From: Thiothrix fructosivorans
Lineage (GTDB): Bacteria; Pseudomonadota; Gammaproteobacteria; Thiotrichales; Thiotrichaceae
Length of the DNA stretch: 64,000 bases
NCBI RefSeq assembly: GCF_017349355.1
Contig: NZ_JAFMPM010000006.1
Span: forward strand, 558,001-622,000
Direction: 5' to 3'
The notes beneath the pieces are model-generated. The model was not told the DNA's origin. It saw only the letters and a program-made list of their open reading frames with translations, and did not search any database. This document shows, piece by piece, positions 1 through 8,042 of this stretch (positions are counted from its first letter, which is position 1; every line of letters begins with the position of its first letter). A program made the translations under genes and the position numbers.

Positions 1-1103
1 AACCTGTTAGCGTTCACGCTGGCACGTCTTATGGACCGGTAAAAAACAATGACACCTTATGGGACATTGCCAGCCGTCGCCGTCCTTCCTACGACATTAG
101 CGTACCACAAATGATGGCTGCGATTCAGGCACAAAACCCTGATGCGTTTGTGGCGGGCGACATGAATCACCTGCGCAAAGGTGTTTACCTGAACATTCCG
201 GTACTGCCAGAAGTGACGCAAGCAGCGGGTAAGCAAGCCAGTCAAGCCAGCCTGCAAGGTGAAATCAGCCAATTGCGCACCCAGCTTCAAGAGGAACAAG
301 CACGCAGTGCTACGCTCACCGAGCAAATTAAGCAATTACAGGTGGTGTCCACATCCGCCGCACCTGCACAGGCAACGGTTGCCACTTTGCAAAATGAGCT
401 GCTGGTGAAATTGCAAACCGAATTAGTCGAACTAAAGCAGCAATTACAAAGCAAAGATGCTCGGATTGCTGAGCTAGAAACCGCCTCGCAACAAGTCGCC
501 GCGCTGCCAACCACCACGGCTGACCCTGCCGCGAATTCTGCGCAAGCCAAACAAGCGGATAGTGCGATGCAGGCAGAATTGGCAGAACTCAAGCAATTGT
601 TGGAACAGCGCGATACGCACATTCAAAACCTGCAAGCCTCGTTGCGTGAAGCCAGTATTTCCATCAAACGCCAGTACACTGAAAGCCAAGCCTTACACGC
701 CCGCCTCAAAGAGCTCGAACCCGGCAATACCAGCGCACCGCCGCCGCCCCCGCTTGAACCCGGTGCAACGACACCCCCTAGCTTGACCTTGGCAGGAGAG
801 AGCGAAGCACCTCAGATTACCGCAACACCTGCTACGCCGCCTGTGTTCGTCGATCAGGTTGCGACACCAGCAGCGGATACGGCAGGCAATGCGCCGCCTG
901 TTTCCTTGCAAAACATGCTGGAACAGAATGGAGCGAGCAATGTTGGCAGCGATAATAGCAAATTACCCACACCATCGCGGGTATCCTTAATCGTGGCGTT
1001 GGTGTCGCTGATGTTTATTTTGGCGTTGCTGTGGCGCTCTTTCTCGCAACGTAACGCGTTGAACAAAGAAGAAGCGCGGCTGCGGGCAGAACTGGAAGTC
1101 TAA
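1..1103 (+). CDS. FimV-like protein, 5' end outside window
   Basis: The reading frame is open from base 3 and ends at 1103. It begins inside a LysM-type segment (GPVKNNDTLWDIA, then NPDAFVAGDMNHLRKGVYLNIP), the peptidoglycan-binding module that opens FimV proteins of type IV pilus/polar hub systems. A long coiled-coil region with many Gln, Leu and Glu follows, then a Pro-rich linker, and one membrane segment near the end (LIVALVSLMFILALLW) with a short charged tail. Classical FimV proteins continue after the membrane segment with a cytoplasmic TPR domain. Here the protein stops about 20 residues later, so this is a short form or a FimV-related paralogue. The family call is firm for the LysM part. 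The exact role is inferred. Confidence 0.75.
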   Translation, partial: PVSVHAGTSYGPVKNNDTLWDIASRRRPSYDISVPQMMAAIQAQNPDAFVAGDMNHLRKGVYLNIPVLPEVTQAAGKQASQASLQGEISQLRTQLQEEQARSATLTEQIKQLQVVSTSAAPAQATVATLQNELLVKLQTELVELKQQLQSKDARIAELETASQQVAALPTTTADPAANSAQAKQADSAMQAELAELKQLLEQRDTHIQNLQASLREASISIKRQYTESQALHARLKELEPGNTSAPPPPPLEPGATTPPSLTLAGESEAPQITATPATPPVFVDQVATPAADTAGNAPPVSLQNMLEQNGASNVGSDNSKLPTPSRVSLIVALVSLMFILALLWRSFSQRNALNKEEARLRAELEV

Positions 1104-1129
1104 CCATCGTTACCGAAACGGTCATTTTA

Positions 1130-1753
1130 TTGCATGGCATTTGGATGCGTCCGCTAGTACTGCAAGTACTGGCGGGGCGTTTACGGCGGGCGGGGTATAT
1201 GGTGCATGTTCCGGCGTATGCCTCGGTTACGCTGACACCTGCACAAAATGCTGAACGTTTACATCTGGTTATCAAAGATTTTCCTACTGAGCGGTTGCAC
1301 ATCGTCGCGCACAGCTTGGGGGGTATCGTTGCACTTCATCTCCTTGAAAAATATCCTGATTTACCGATGGGGCGTTTGGTAACGTTGGGAACGCCCGCGC
1401 AAGGCAGCAAAATTGCCCGCCTGATTAAGCCTTTGCCCGTGTTGGGTAGAGCGTTCGGCAAGAGCATGGTGGCGGGGTTGTCCGGCGCTGGTGTGCCGCA
1501 GCACATCGGGCGTGAGTGGGGAGCGGTGATTGGCACATTGTCGGTGGGTTTGGGTATGCCGTTTTTACGCGGTGACGCCAACGATGGCGCGGTACGCGTT
1601 TGCGAAGCCGAACATCCGGCACAAACGGCGCGTATTCAGCAGCATGTTTCACATACTGGCATGTTGTTTTCGCCGCTGACGTTTACCTCTATTCTGCGTT
1701 TTCTTCAGACAGGGCAATTCAGCCCGCCACTAATGCCAGCAAACGGTGCGTAA
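1130..1753 (+). CDS. Alpha/beta hydrolase, lipase-like
   Basis: The sequence opens with the oxyanion motif LLHGIW, has the nucleophile elbow HSLGG about 65 residues later, and a candidate catalytic His in HTGMLF near the C-terminus. These are hallmarks of small triacylglycerol-lipase/esterase-like hydrolases (PGAP1-like or LipA-like). The only usual start codon in frame is TTG at 1130, inside the first beta strand (residues TVILLHG). The true start is therefore probably upstream, possibly a rare ATC at 1106 that follows GGAAG. It lies just after the FimV-like gene and overlaps the convergent waaC end by about 35 bases. The substrate cannot be told from the sequence. Confidence 0.7.
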   Translation: MHGIWMRPLVLQVLAGRLRRAGYMVHVPAYASVTLTPAQNAERLHLVIKDFPTERLHIVAHSLGGIVALHLLEKYPDLPMGRLVTLGTPAQGSKIARLIKPLPVLGRAFGKSMVAGLSGAGVPQHIGREWGAVIGTLSVGLGMPFLRGDANDGAVRVCEAEHPAQTARIQQHVSHTGMLFSPLTFTSILRFLQTGQFSPPLMPANGA

Positions 1754-2702
1754 CGGCTGCGGCATCCTGTGTCTCTAGCCCGCTAATATTTTCTAGCCGA
1801 TTGCTGCTGTTGCTGTTGCCTTGTACGCCCGTCAGTGCGGGTTTGGTCACGGGGTACAATGCCAACCCCGGTTTATCGAGTGCGGCGGCAATGTGCATTA
1901 AACCCGTGTCCATACCGATCACCCCTAAGGATTGTTGCAAGATGGCGGCTAATTCGCCTAAACGGCTGCGCGGCAGTACCTTTACGCTGGGCGAGGTGTG
2001 CGCTAAACGTTGCGCTCGTTCCTGTTCACGCTGATTGCCCCACGGTAATAAGGTGCTGATGCCTTGTTGCGCAAGGGCATTGATGAGGGTTTGCCAGTGC
2101 GTTTCTGTCCATTCTTTATCAACGCGGCTGGTGCCATGCAAGGCGACTACATAGCGGCTGGGTAAGGCGATAGTCGGCTGAGGGTAAGTGCTGTGCGCAA
2201 TGCCGTGGTCGAGTGGCTGGCTTTCGATGCTGTAACCCAGTACATGCGCCATGAGCAAGCGGTTGCGGGTAATGGCATGGCGTTGTTTGGCAATGCTGAA
2301 GGTTTGCTGATAAGTCACGCTGGCAAGGGGTTCGCGGATGCTGTAACGGTCGTAACCGTAGCGTTTGCCGTGTGCTTGTGCCGCGAGTAAGGCGCTTTTC
2401 AGTAAGCCTTGCGAATCAATAATCGCGTCATAGCGTTCTTGTTGCAGGTGTTGGCGGAACTGCTTGATTTCATGCCAAGTGCTGCGGCTGAATGGGTGTT
2501 TGCGCCAACGGCGCACGGCAACCGGTAGAATATGACGGATAGACGGATGCCATGCGGGGACTTCTGCGAAATTTTCTTCCACTACCCAGTCAATGATCAG
2601 GTCAGGTTGCTGGCGGCTCGCATCGGTAATCGCAGGTAGCATGTGTACAACATCGCCGAGTGATGATGTTTTTATAATCAGAATTTTACGCACAGGCATC
2701 AT
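1719..2702 (-). CDS. waaC: Lipopolysaccharide heptosyltransferase I
   Basis: This 327-residue GT9 glycosyltransferase adds the first heptose to Kdo of the LPS inner core, using ADP-heptose at the cytoplasmic face of the inner membrane. It starts with KILIIKTSSLGDVVHMLPA, the diagnostic N-terminus, and has the IDSQGLLKSA segment and the nucleotide-sugar site GMDTGLMHIAAAL near residue 265. Length matches the family. The start codon overlaps the stop of a doubtful upstream ORF by ATGA. The 3' end overlaps the convergent hydrolase. No other LPS core gene is adjacent. Confidence 0.92.
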   Translation of the reverse strand: MMPVRKILIIKTSSLGDVVHMLPAITDASRQQPDLIIDWVVEENFAEVPAWHPSIRHILPVAVRRWRKHPFSRSTWHEIKQFRQHLQQERYDAIIDSQGLLKSALLAAQAHGKRYGYDRYSIREPLASVTYQQTFSIAKQRHAITRNRLLMAHVLGYSIESQPLDHGIAHSTYPQPTIALPSRYVVALHGTSRVDKEWTETHWQTLINALAQQGISTLLPWGNQREQERAQRLAHTSPSVKVLPRSRLGELAAILQQSLGVIGMDTGLMHIAAALDKPGLALYPVTKPALTGVQGNSNSSNRLENISGLETQDAAAVTHRLLALVAG

Positions 2703-2998
2703 GCAAGCTCCACGTGAAACATTGTTGTGGATAAGTCGGTGAGTATCTTGACGTGCCGCTTATCGAAACCATCTTGTTGTAGCCAAATTTTTTCGATGAG
2801 GTTGCTTAACCTAGCATTAAAAAATAGTTTTATTTGATAAATGGCGCTATTTTTCTGACAAGCGACCAGAATGCGGCACTGATAAGCACCATCCCAAAAG
2901 ATAGCTAGGCCGTTTTTTATGCGTCTTTGCGCCATCATTATAAATAGCTGCCCTGTGGATAACTTCGTGGATAACTGTGCAACAATAGGCTGATTCAT
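2699..2998 (-). CDS. Doubtful ORF upstream of waaC
   Basis: The ORF begins with MNQPIVAQ and runs into waaC with an ATGA overlap, which is the only argument for it. The protein (about 99 residues) matches no family I recognise. The DNA is AT-rich and contains DnaA-box-like and parS-like words, which would be unusual inside a coding gene. I think the stretch is more likely a regulatory spacer. Confidence 0.2.
   Translation of the reverse strand: MNQPIVAQLSTKLSTGQLFIMMAQRRIKNGLAIFWDGAYQCRILVACQKNSAIYQIKLFFNARLSNLIEKIWLQQDGFDKRHVKILTDLSTTMFHVELA
2706..2721. other. parS-like ParB binding site
   Basis: The word agctccacgtgaaaca agrees with 14 of 16 positions of the bacterial parS consensus, a palindrome centred on CACGTG with TGTTY and RAACA arms. 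The right arm is perfect and the left arm has two mismatches. It lies immediately upstream of waaC, 5 bases from a DnaA box. The match is seen in the sequence. Binding by ParB is inferred. Confidence 0.4.
2726..2974. promoter_or_regulatory. Cluster of DnaA boxes
   Basis: The perfect DnaA box TGTGGATAA occurs at 2726-2734 and 2954-2962. A one-mismatch copy (CGTGGATAA) is at 2966-2974, so two boxes are only 3 bases apart. All have the same orientation. The AT-rich tract between them (about 2815-2850) could melt. This may be a DnaA-titration or regulatory cluster, or part of a replication-related locus. No dnaA, dnaN or gidA gene is nearby, so oriC itself is not claimed. Confidence 0.4.
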
Positions 2999-3093
2999 GG
3001 CGGCAAAGTGTAGCAGATTGCGGGGCAAATGCTGGAAAAGAAACACGGTATAGGGTACAAGGCGTTTTCACGCAATTATTTGATGGGGACACG

Positions 3094-4089
3094 ATGAAAT
3101 ACGACGTATTCGGTATCGGCAACGCGCTGGTGGACAAGGAATTCGAGGTCACAGAGGACTTTTTGGCAGCGCACGGCATCCAAAAAGGCATGATGACCTT
3201 GATTGATGAGACAAAACAGCAGCAATTGCTGGCGGGCTTGAGTGAAGCCTTTGGCATGAAGAAACGTGCGAGCGGTGGTTCTGCCGCGAATAGCATCGTA
3301 GCGGTGAGCCAGTTTGGCGGCAAAACGTTTTACGCCTGCAAAGTCGCCAATGACGAAACCGGCGAGTTTTACATGAACGATTTGCACGCAGCGGGCGTGG
3401 CAACCAAGTTGGATCAGGTGCGTTGCAGTTCGGAAGGTGTCACCGGCAAGTGCATGGTCATGGTCACGCCGGATGCGGAGCGTACCATGAACACGTTTTT
3501 GGGGATTACCGCTGACTTTTCCGAAGCCGAATTGCATTTGGATGAGTTGAAGCAGGCGCAATACTTGTATATCGAAGGCTATTTGGTCACGTCGGATATT
3601 TCGCGGGCAGCAGCGTTGAAAGCGCGGCAAGTGGCAAAGGAACACGGTGTGAAAACGGCGATGACCTTCTCTGACCCCGCAATGGTGCGCTTTTTCCGCA
3701 GTGGTGTGGATGAAATGCTGGGCGATGGCGCGGATATTTTGTTCTGTAACCACGAAGAAGTCAGCGTGTTTACCGGCAAAGAGGATTTGGAAGAAGCGAT
3801 TGCCGCCATCAAGCCGTATGCAGGCAAGCTAGTGATCACGCTGGGCAGCAAGGGTGCGCTGGTGGTGGATGATGACGGGCGTACTGAAATTGCTGCGCAT
3901 CCGGTCAAGGCGGTGGATACCAATGGCGCGGGCGATATGTTTGCGGGCGCATTCCTGTATGGGATTACGCAGGGCATGGATAATGCGCAGGCGGGCAAAC
4001 TGGCTAGCATGGCAGCGTCACGCGTGGTGACGGTGTTTGGCGCACGCTTGGGTAAAGATGCGCATCAGGCTGTGTTGGCAGCGGTTTAA
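3094..4089 (+). CDS. Adenosine kinase, PfkB family
   Basis: This 331-residue PfkB/ribokinase-fold kinase probably phosphorylates adenosine to AMP for nucleoside salvage. The N-terminus YDVFGIGNALVD, the substrate-loop segment GGSAANS and the C-terminal anion-hole/catalytic motif DTNGAGDMFAGAF (catalytic Asp) are all present. A GGGGA ribosome site precedes the ATG at a good distance. The gene converges on ribF with a 4-base overlap. Close relatives are annotated as adenosine kinase or as PfkB carbohydrate kinase; I favour adenosine because of the overall architecture, but the substrate is inferred. Confidence 0.82.
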   Translation: MKYDVFGIGNALVDKEFEVTEDFLAAHGIQKGMMTLIDETKQQQLLAGLSEAFGMKKRASGGSAANSIVAVSQFGGKTFYACKVANDETGEFYMNDLHAAGVATKLDQVRCSSEGVTGKCMVMVTPDAERTMNTFLGITADFSEAELHLDELKQAQYLYIEGYLVTSDISRAAALKARQVAKEHGVKTAMTFSDPAMVRFFRSGVDEMLGDGADILFCNHEEVSVFTGKEDLEEAIAAIKPYAGKLVITLGSKGALVVDDDGRTEIAAHPVKAVDTNGAGDMFAGAFLYGITQGMDNAQAGKLASMAASRVVTVFGARLGKDAHQAVLAAV

Positions 4090-5003
4090 ACGAATTCCCT
4101 TGCTTGCATCGCATCCCGCGCAATCTGTGCCTTCAATTCATCCAGTGACGCAAATTTCATTTCGTCACGGATGAATGCCACGGGTTCGACACAGATATGT
4201 TTGCCGTACACCTGTTGCGCAAAGTCGAACAGGTGGGCTTCTAGCCGATTTTCCACGCCATGTACTGACGGACGTGTGCCTAGATTCGCCACGCCGTTGA
4301 TGGCTTCTTCACCCAATCCGTATACTTTTACCGCATACACGCCGCGACGTAGGGCGATGTGTTGCGGCACGCGCATGTTCAGGGTGGGAAAGCCGATGGT
4401 GCGCCCGCGCTTGTCGCCGTGGCGGACGCGCCCCGAAATGCGGTAAGGCTTGCCCAGCAATTCCGCTGCTTGCTCCAGTTCTGCGGTGCTCAACGCTAGC
4501 CGGATGCGGGTGCTGCTGACGCGCTCATCTTCGTGTAAAAACGTCGGCGTATCCACCACCTGCATTCCCGCTGCCGCGCCCATTGCTTGCAGCAAATGGT
4601 AATCGCCGCGTCGCCCTTTGCCAAAGCGGAAATCATCACCAACGACCAAATAGCGCACCTTTAAACCATCCAGCAGGATGGTTTGCACAAAATCTTCCGC
4701 CTCCATGCTGGCAAGTTGCTTGTTAAAGCGTAGGCAGGCGAAACGCTCTACGTTCATCGCTTCCAGCAATCGCAACTTGTCGCGCAGGGCGTAAATGCGC
4801 GGGGGCGGTGGTGCGCGGAAAAATTCAATCGGCAGCGGCTCGAAGCTGATGACAGTCGCGGGTAAGCCGAGGGCTTGCGCTTTCCATTCGACGTGCTGGA
4901 TCACGGCTTGATGCCCTTTGTGCAAGCCATCGAAGTTACCGATGGTGGCGACACAACCCAGATCATGGGCGGGAGCGGGGAGGATGCGGCGAATTAGTTT
5001 CAT
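4086..5003 (-). CDS. ribF: Bifunctional riboflavin kinase/FAD synthetase
   Basis: The 305-residue protein makes FMN from riboflavin and ATP, then FAD. The N-terminal FAD synthetase nucleotidyltransferase domain has the class motif TIGNFDGLHKGHQAV, and VVGDDFRFGKGRRGD near residue 120. The C-terminal kinase domain has GRVRHGDKRGRTIGFPTLN near residue 190. Length is normal. Its start overlaps the stop of the small upstream ORF by ATGA, so the two are translationally coupled. Confidence 0.95.
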   Translation of the reverse strand: MKLIRRILPAPAHDLGCVATIGNFDGLHKGHQAVIQHVEWKAQALGLPATVISFEPLPIEFFRAPPPPRIYALRDKLRLLEAMNVERFACLRFNKQLASMEAEDFVQTILLDGLKVRYLVVGDDFRFGKGRRGDYHLLQAMGAAAGMQVVDTPTFLHEDERVSSTRIRLALSTAELEQAAELLGKPYRISGRVRHGDKRGRTIGFPTLNMRVPQHIALRRGVYAVKVYGLGEEAINGVANLGTRPSVHGVENRLEAHLFDFAQQVYGKHICVEPVAFIRDEMKFASLDELKAQIARDAMQAREFV

Positions 5004-5161
5004 GTAAATGGGTTCTGTTGCTTGCCTTGAATACGGGCAAAATCGCTGTCTTGCCCGACATTCGGCATTGTTGCCAAGACTTCGGCAAGGCTGCGCTTTT
5101 TCAATACCAGCAGTGCTTCGATGATTTCAGGTACACGTTTACGAACAATGAGGTCAGGCAT
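5000..5161 (-). CDS. Small antitoxin-like protein (FitA/VapB type)
   Basis: This is a 53-residue protein starting MPDLIVRKRVPEIIEAL, chosen because AGGAAA lies a few bases upstream of this ATG. The N-terminus resembles ribbon-helix-helix antitoxins of the FitA/VapB type, and the tail MPNVGQDSDFARI resembles the toxin-binding end of such antitoxins. No PIN-domain toxin follows. Instead the stop codon overlaps the ribF start by ATGA. It may be an orphan antitoxin captured upstream of ribF. The family assignment is by resemblance only. Confidence 0.5.
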   Translation of the reverse strand: MPDLIVRKRVPEIIEALLVLKKRSLAEVLATMPNVGQDSDFARIQGKQQNPFT

Positions 5162-5211
5162 TTGGTTGTTTCCTGATGTGGCATTCTCGCCATCAATGAT
5201 AGCAACCATCG

Positions 5212-5679
5212 CTACGATAATCCTGCAAATTGTTGTTGGCGCAATGCCTCATATACCACCACCGCGACGGTATTCGACAGATTCATGCTGCGGCTATCCG
5301 CCAACATCGGTACACGCAATTTCAGCTCATCCGGCAAGCTCAACAGCAAGGCTTCTGGTAAACCACGGGTTTCGGGGCCAAACAGTAGCACGTCCCCCGG
5401 CTGAAACTCGGCATCGCTGTAGCGCGTACTCACTTTGGTACTCAGTGCAAACACGCGCTTGCCCTGCATCGCTACGTTGAACGCGGCAAAGTTGTCGTGT
5501 TCCTGCACCACCGCCAAATCACGGTAATCCATTCCTGCCCGCTTGACCTGCTTCTCATCCAGCGAAAAGCCCAACGGGTGAATCAGGTGCAAACGGCAAC
5601 CTGTGTTGGCACATAAGCGCATGATATTGCCGGTGTTCGGCGGAATTTCGGGTTGGTAAAGCGCAATATCAAACATCAA
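5212..5679 (-). CDS. trmL: tRNA (cytidine/uridine-34-2'-O)-methyltransferase
   Basis: This 155-residue SPOUT enzyme methylates the 2'-O of the wobble base of two leucine tRNAs using S-adenosylmethionine. The start MFDIALYQPEIPPNTGNIMRLCANTG, the middle motif LLFGPETRGLP and the C-terminal knot segment RVPMLADSRSMNLSNTVAVVVYEALRQ are all canonical. Length equals that of E. coli TrmL (YibK). It is followed by the small antitoxin-like gene and ribF on the same strand. Confidence 0.95.
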   Translation of the reverse strand: MMFDIALYQPEIPPNTGNIMRLCANTGCRLHLIHPLGFSLDEKQVKRAGMDYRDLAVVQEHDNFAAFNVAMQGKRVFALSTKVSTRYSDAEFQPGDVLLFGPETRGLPEALLLSLPDELKLRVPMLADSRSMNLSNTVAVVVYEALRQQQFAGLS

Positions 5680-5823
5680 ACAACATCCATTTTATTCCTG
5701 ATCGTAGGGCAACATAATCCTGATTTCACGCACTGCTAATCCCAATCTTACGACGTAGGTATCGGCATGAATAACGCCTTATTATACCCCAGACTACTAC
5801 TGAGCTATGTACAAGTTGGGGTA

Positions 5824-6199
5824 TCAGGTGCGTGCAAATGCTAGCAGAAGCGTCATATTGTGCCTATCCGCTGCTCGTAATGCTTCCAAATAAGCACTCC
5901 GTACTTCGCCCGTATCGACCAATGACACACTGCCCCAACTAAAGCGTGGCATTCCCAACCGTTGCACCAGTAAATCCGCGATTAAGCGTGCGTGTCGTCC
6001 ATTGCCATTAGGAAACGGGTGAATAGCAACCAATTGATGATGGAAACGTACCGCTAATTCATCCACCGAAAAAACCTTGCAGAATATTGGTTTGTTCCCA
6101 AACGTTTAACTCACCTTGGGTGGTGATATGTGTCGGCAATAAACCTTGCGCTTCGTCAGGGTCAAGCGGCGTTGCACCGAGTGGGTATTCAAAATTCAC
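5824..6199 (-). pseudogene. Mobile mystery protein B (Fic), internally deleted
   Basis: The gene starts with GTG at 6199, overlapping the stop of mobile mystery protein A by GTGA. It reads NFEYPLGATPLDPDEAQGL...GELNVWEQTNILQG, the expected N-terminus of mobile mystery protein B. It then hits a stop. In another frame the text resumes at SVDELAVRFHHQLVAIHPFPNGNGRHAR, which contains the intact Fic motif HPFPNGNGRHAR, and continues to the normal C-terminus. About 70-80 residues that normally lie between these parts are missing, so the gene carries an internal deletion plus frameshift. A full-length protein cannot be made. The Fic half could only be translated from a GTG at about 6066. Confidence 0.8.
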
Positions 6200-6657
6200 C
6201 GCCACAACTCCCGGCGTGAACCTTCGCGCAATGCCTTGGCGAGTTGCTGAATTTGTTTGTCCGTCACTGCGTGATAAACGCCCTGATCTTCCAATGCCAT
6301 TGAATGCGCGACGGGTAAAACACGTTCACGCGCAACCTGTTCGGCGCGTTCACTTAGCATATCTTCGAGTGGCTGACGCGGAATGAGCGCGTATTTCAGC
6401 TCACAATCCAATGCTGTCGCCACTTTGCGTAGAGTTGCCAGCGTAATGGCCTCATCTCTTTCCGCTTTTTCAAGATGGCGCAAACCGGCATCGGTCATAC
6501 CCAAGCGTTTTGCCAAAGCCACCGAGGTCATACCCAGTGCTTCACGGATAGCATGAATCCAGCCATTGCTGGGGCGGGTGGGAAGCATAGCTTGCCGCCA
6601 ATACTCTAGCGCGTGGCTGGTTTGCTGCAATTTGAGATCACGGAAAACCTGTTTCAT
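6196..6657 (-). CDS. Mobile mystery protein A (HTH regulator)
   Basis: The protein is about 153 residues, starting MKQVFRDLKLQQTSHAL, with GGGGAAA upstream. It has an XRE-type helix-turn-helix (GMTSVALAKRLGMTDAGLRHLEKAER, residues about 45-70) followed by ATLRKVATALDCELKYALIP, which together define the mobile mystery protein A family. The family is known from its constant pairing with a Fic-domain partner B on mobile or accessory DNA, as here. It probably represses its own operon and may act as an antitoxin-like partner. Its partner is broken, so it now stands alone. Confidence 0.85.
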   Translation of the reverse strand: MKQVFRDLKLQQTSHALEYWRQAMLPTRPSNGWIHAIREALGMTSVALAKRLGMTDAGLRHLEKAERDEAITLATLRKVATALDCELKYALIPRQPLEDMLSERAEQVARERVLPVAHSMALEDQGVYHAVTDKQIQQLAKALREGSRRELWR

Positions 6658-6767
6658 GGGATTTCCCCTGAAAATGAAAGCAATAGCTCGTGATAACACT
6701 AAATACAGTAGTAATAACTAATGAATTTAACTTTTTTGGTAAGTTATCGCTTTTTTTACATCAGTCC

Positions 6768-8042
6768 TTAAGCACTAAAAACAGTCTTCCCTGCCAATAA
6801 AGTACGTTTCACCGCACCGTTAAAATTCCAGCCCCCAAACGGCGAATTACGCCCGTCGCTGTGCATCGTATTCAAATCCAACTCCCACAACGCTGCCGGA
6901 TCAAACAGCACCAAATCAGCAGGCGCACCCACGCTGATTTGCCCAGCCTCGCTGCCAATAATATTGGCGGGGCTGGCAGTGATTTTGCGCAAGGCTTCCG
7001 GCAAGCTCAATACGCCCTCTTCCACCAGCCGCAAGGTCAGCGGCAGCAAGGTTTCCAGAGCGGAAATCCCCGGTTCGGTTTGCTGGAACGGCGCTAATTT
7101 CGCATCGACTTCGTGCGGCTGGTGGTCGGAACAGATCGCGTCAATCGTGCCATCCGCCAGCCCTTCGCGCAGTGCATCCAAATCACGCGCTGACCGCAAC
7201 GGCGGCATCACATGACACAACGGGTTGAAATCGCTCACATCCATATCCGTCAGGAACAATTGGTGTGCCGCGACATCGGCGGTAATGTCGAGGTCGCTCT
7301 CTTTGGCTTGGCGAATCAGCCGCACACTCAAACGTGCCGAGAGACGACAGAAATGCACTTTCGCCCCCGTATGGCTTGCCAACGCCAAGGTTTGCGCCAC
7401 CGCCACGGTTTCCGCCGCAGAGGGCATCGACGGTAAACCCAGCCGTGCCGAGACTTCGCCTTCGTGCATAAAGCCACCCGCTGCCAGTGCGTGTTCCAGC
7501 GGGTAGATGAATACGGTCAAATCGTGGGTGGCGGCGTATTCCATCGCACGCCGCAAGGTTTGCAAGCTGTGGAACGGTTGCCGCCCATTGCTCATGCCCA
7601 CACATCCGGCGCGTTTCAGGCTCGCCATATTGCTGAGTTGTTCGCCCTTCAGCCCTTGGGTCAGGTTGCCCAACACTTCGACATGCGCGTAGTGCGCCCG
7701 CCGATTTAGGTCGTGAATCAGTTTGACCTGCGCGGCATTGTCAAAGTTGGCGTTCGGTTCAGGTTGGTAGCATAGCGTGGTAATGCCACTGGCGGCGGCG
7801 GCAAAGGTTTCGCTGGCGAGGGTGGCTTTGTGATCCAAGCCCGGTTCGCGCAAACATGCCGCCAAATCGACCGCACCGGGAAACACCCACAAGCCTTTTG
7901 CGTCGATGGTTTCATCGGCAGCAAAGGCGGCGGAGGTTTCTGCCAAGGCGGTAATGCGTCCACCGTCGATCAGGAGCGTGCGTTGCCCATCCAACCCACT
8001 GGCAGGGTCGATCACCCGTGCATTGCGTATCAATAAGCTCAT
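6768..8042 (-). CDS. pyrC': Dihydroorotase-like subunit, catalytically inactive
   Basis: This 424-residue amidohydrolase-fold protein belongs to the PyrC'/PyrX class that builds a dodecamer with ATCase. Active dihydroorotases have HxH after PG.vD. Here residues 55-68 read [15 protein letters not shown], so both metal-binding His are gone. The rest ([26 protein letters not shown]) follows the family. In Pseudomonas such inactive partners are needed for assembly of active ATCase, and a separate dihydroorotase supplies the catalysis. The start overlaps the pyrB stop by ATGA, consistent with coupled expression of the two subunits. Confidence 0.9.
   Translation of the reverse strand: MSLLIRNARVIDPASGLDGQRTLLIDGGRITALAETSAAFAADETIDAKGLWVFPGAVDLAACLREPGLDHKATLASETFAAAASGITTLCYQPEPNANFDNAAQVKLIHDLNRRAHYAHVEVLGNLTQGLKGEQLSNMASLKRAGCVGMSNGRQPFHSLQTLRRAMEYAATHDLTVFIYPLEHALAAGGFMHEGEVSARLGLPSMPSAAETVAVAQTLALASHTGAKVHFCRLSARLSVRLIRQAKESDLDITADVAAHQLFLTDMDVSDFNPLCHVMPPLRSARDLDALREGLADGTIDAICSDHQPHEVDAKLAPFQQTEPGISALETLLPLTLRLVEEGVLSLPEALRKITASPANIIGSEAGQISVGAPADLVLFDPAALWELDLNTMHSDGRNSPFGGWNFNGAVKRTLLAGKTVFSA

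Noticed and set aside
2847-3323. 158-residue minus-strand ORF before adenosine kinase
   Set aside because: It is mostly antisense to the kinase start and shows no family features.
5760-5820. Terminator at the repeated ccccag/ttgggg words after the Fic remnant
   Set aside because: The arms are only 8 bases with a loop of more than 25 and no T-run.
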